Shown: one piece after another, positions 62,988-64,000 of the stretch
Layout: each line of letters opens with the position of its first letter
How positions within the stretch are numbered: position 1 is the first letter of the stretch
From: Cryptomeria japonica
Taxonomy: Eukaryota > Streptophyta > Pinopsida > Cupressales > Cupressaceae
Length of the DNA stretch: 64,000 nucleotides
Reading direction: 5' to 3'
Assembly: GCF_030272615.1 (NCBI RefSeq)
Contig: NW_026729260.1
Span: forward strand, 59,991 to 123,990
Notes under the pieces: model-generated
Told to the model about the DNA's origin: nothing
Databases searched by the model: none
The model's input: the letters and a program-made list of their open reading frames with translations, nothing else
Made by a program: the position numbers and the translations under genes

Positions 62988-63414
62988 TCCTCTCATTTAT
63001 CATGTAATATATCTTGTAATATTTCTTTATCTCTTTCAATTATGTTCCTCCTTTATTTATTTATTTTTTGTTTGTATTGTTTGTTCATCTGGGTCTTGAT
63101 ATCACAATCTATATTATATTTATATCCTCCTCTGTTTGTGTAGTGTCATCCTAGATCTCCTTGACTAATTCATCTATACTTATTCCTATTATACCATAAA
63201 CAATATATTATGTTTTGTTTATATTATCTTCTTCTACCACGACACTCTTCTCTTAGCTAGTAGGCTAGCTTGGGGCTTTTAGTGGACTCCATGGTCTCAC
63301 TTCTCACTCTTTTCTTGGCCTCATCATTTTAAGAACAAAGAGTATCAACTATCTACTTATACATAAGCTCCTTTTTTTATAGATCTCTTTTTGTGATTTA
63401 CTACATAGGAACAA
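62987..63414. repeat. Diverged terminal 428 bp of the array
   Basis: Collinear with 8768-9195 of unit 1, but with 14 substitutions and no indels (about 3.3%). The 1.5 kb just left of the deletion differs by about 0.4%. The last clear shared bases are at 63408-63414; beyond them the flank is unrelated to 9196 onward. Confidence 0.85.
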
Positions 63415-63600
63415 ACTTATTTATTTTTTTAAATTATTAAACAATTTTATAATAATTTTTAAACCTATGGAAATGTAATTAAAGGTTAATGATAATAAAA
63501 GGTAAGGAATTTATAATAGTATAATATTTATAATCTATAATAATTATTATTTATTCAATTAAATTATAATTTAAAGTCATCTTAACCTATTAATATAAGA
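63415..63600. other. AT-rich DNA just outside the array
   Basis: Single-copy in this window and extremely AT-rich. It begins where homology to the array ends. No gene seen. Confidence 0.6.
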
Positions 63601-63989
63601 AATTGTATCTTAGCGTGCAATGGGTACGCCAATTTCTAGGCAAACAAACTTGATCCCAGGCAACCAAATGAAGCCTACTCTTGGATTCAGAATCTGACCA
63701 AAGGAAATGCTTCTGTATACTTTCCATTCTATCAGCAAATTTGGCTGGCATTTTAAATAGACTCATAGCATAGACGGGGAGGTTGTAAAGTGAAGCCTTA
63801 ATTAATTAAAGTTTACCCGCTTAGCTTAACAAAGCTCATTTCCAACCAACAAGCTTCCTTTGAAATCTATCAGTTAAACTAGACCAAAAGGAATATGTGG
63901 CAGTTCCCACACACTAGGGCAAACCCAAATATGAATCAGGGAGAACACCCATCTGACAGCCCAAAATATTGGCAATCTTCATTTTCTAT
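63601..63989 (-). pseudogene. Fragment of a different LINE reverse transcriptase
   Basis: Minus-strand translation gives the C-terminal RT/thumb region of a plant LINE: L-P-D-S-Y-L-G-L-P, then W-S-S-L-T-D-R-F, L-V-G-W-K, A-G-K-L, L-I-K-A-S-L, L-P-V-Y-A-M-S-L-F-K and F-L-W-S-D. Four in-frame stops (TAG, TGA, TAA, TAA) interrupt it, including TAA where the family usually has Gln before A-G. The sequence differs clearly from the array LINE in the same region and lies in the opposite orientation, so it is a separate element, probably continuing beyond the window. Confidence 0.8.
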
Positions 63990-64000
63990 GCTCAAGAGTA

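Larger units (their letters stand above)
50398..63414. repeat. Tandem array edge unit 5 (717-bp deletion)
   Basis: This is the last unit. It is complete apart from a 717-bp deletion at about 62982-62987. Private differences cluster towards its right end (58919, 59661, 59670, 60119, 61477, 61630, 61720, 62059, 62597, 62942). They become dense after the deletion, with 14 differences in 62987-63414. Homology to the array stops at 63414. Confidence 0.9.

Noticed and set aside
62907-63143. 78-codon + strand frame and 121-codon minus-strand frame spanning the deletion junction
   Set aside because: Created by the deletion; the minus frame is the PMEI 3' half with a chance N terminus, and the plus frame is low-complexity.
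1-64000. CRISPR array, bacterial operons, rRNA or tRNA genes
   Set aside because: No short regularly spaced palindromic repeats, no prokaryotic gene organisation and no recognisable RNA gene; the long-period repetition is a plant tandem duplication.

Overview
The window is nuclear DNA of a seed plant with an AT-rich, repeat-laden genome. The signs are a plant-type LINE (DUF4283 plus zinc-knuckle ORF1, then an endonuclease/RT/RNase H ORF2), a plant pectin methylesterase/invertase inhibitor gene, a Ty3/Gypsy gag remnant, and C-to-T decay at CpG sites. The repeat style would fit a large gymnosperm genome, but nothing here proves that.

Almost everything (1-63414) is one head-to-tail tandem array with an exact 13,734-bp period. 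The same blocks recur at +13,734, +27,468, +41,202 and +54,936 with no length change and very few base differences. The right edge of the array is inside the window; the left edge is not. Matching the right edge (63414) back to the array puts the likely repeat junction at the equivalent of 9195/9196. The window then holds a partial unit (1-9195), three whole units (9196-22929, 22930-36663, 36664-50397) and an edge unit (50398-63414) that carries a 717-bp deletion.

Each unit contains, in + strand order: a decayed minus-strand gag remnant; a decayed minus-strand retroelement ORF; AT-rich DNA with a possible MITE; a full-length but dead 6.0-kb LINE on the + strand with 16-bp target-site duplications; a 0.7-kb degenerate telomere-like TTAGGG tract; and one minus-strand host gene, a 185-residue secreted PMEI-like protein. 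The PMEI gene is open in four units and has lost its 5' half and promoter in the edge unit. It is the only feature that looks like a working gene, so the array amounts to local copy-number gain of one PMEI gene embedded in old transposon debris.

Beyond the array (63415-64000) lie about 190 bp of AT-rich DNA and a minus-strand RT fragment of a different, decayed LINE.

All comparisons were made by eye from the sequence. Small base differences between copies may have been missed, and an assembly artefact in so uniform an array cannot be excluded from the sequence alone.
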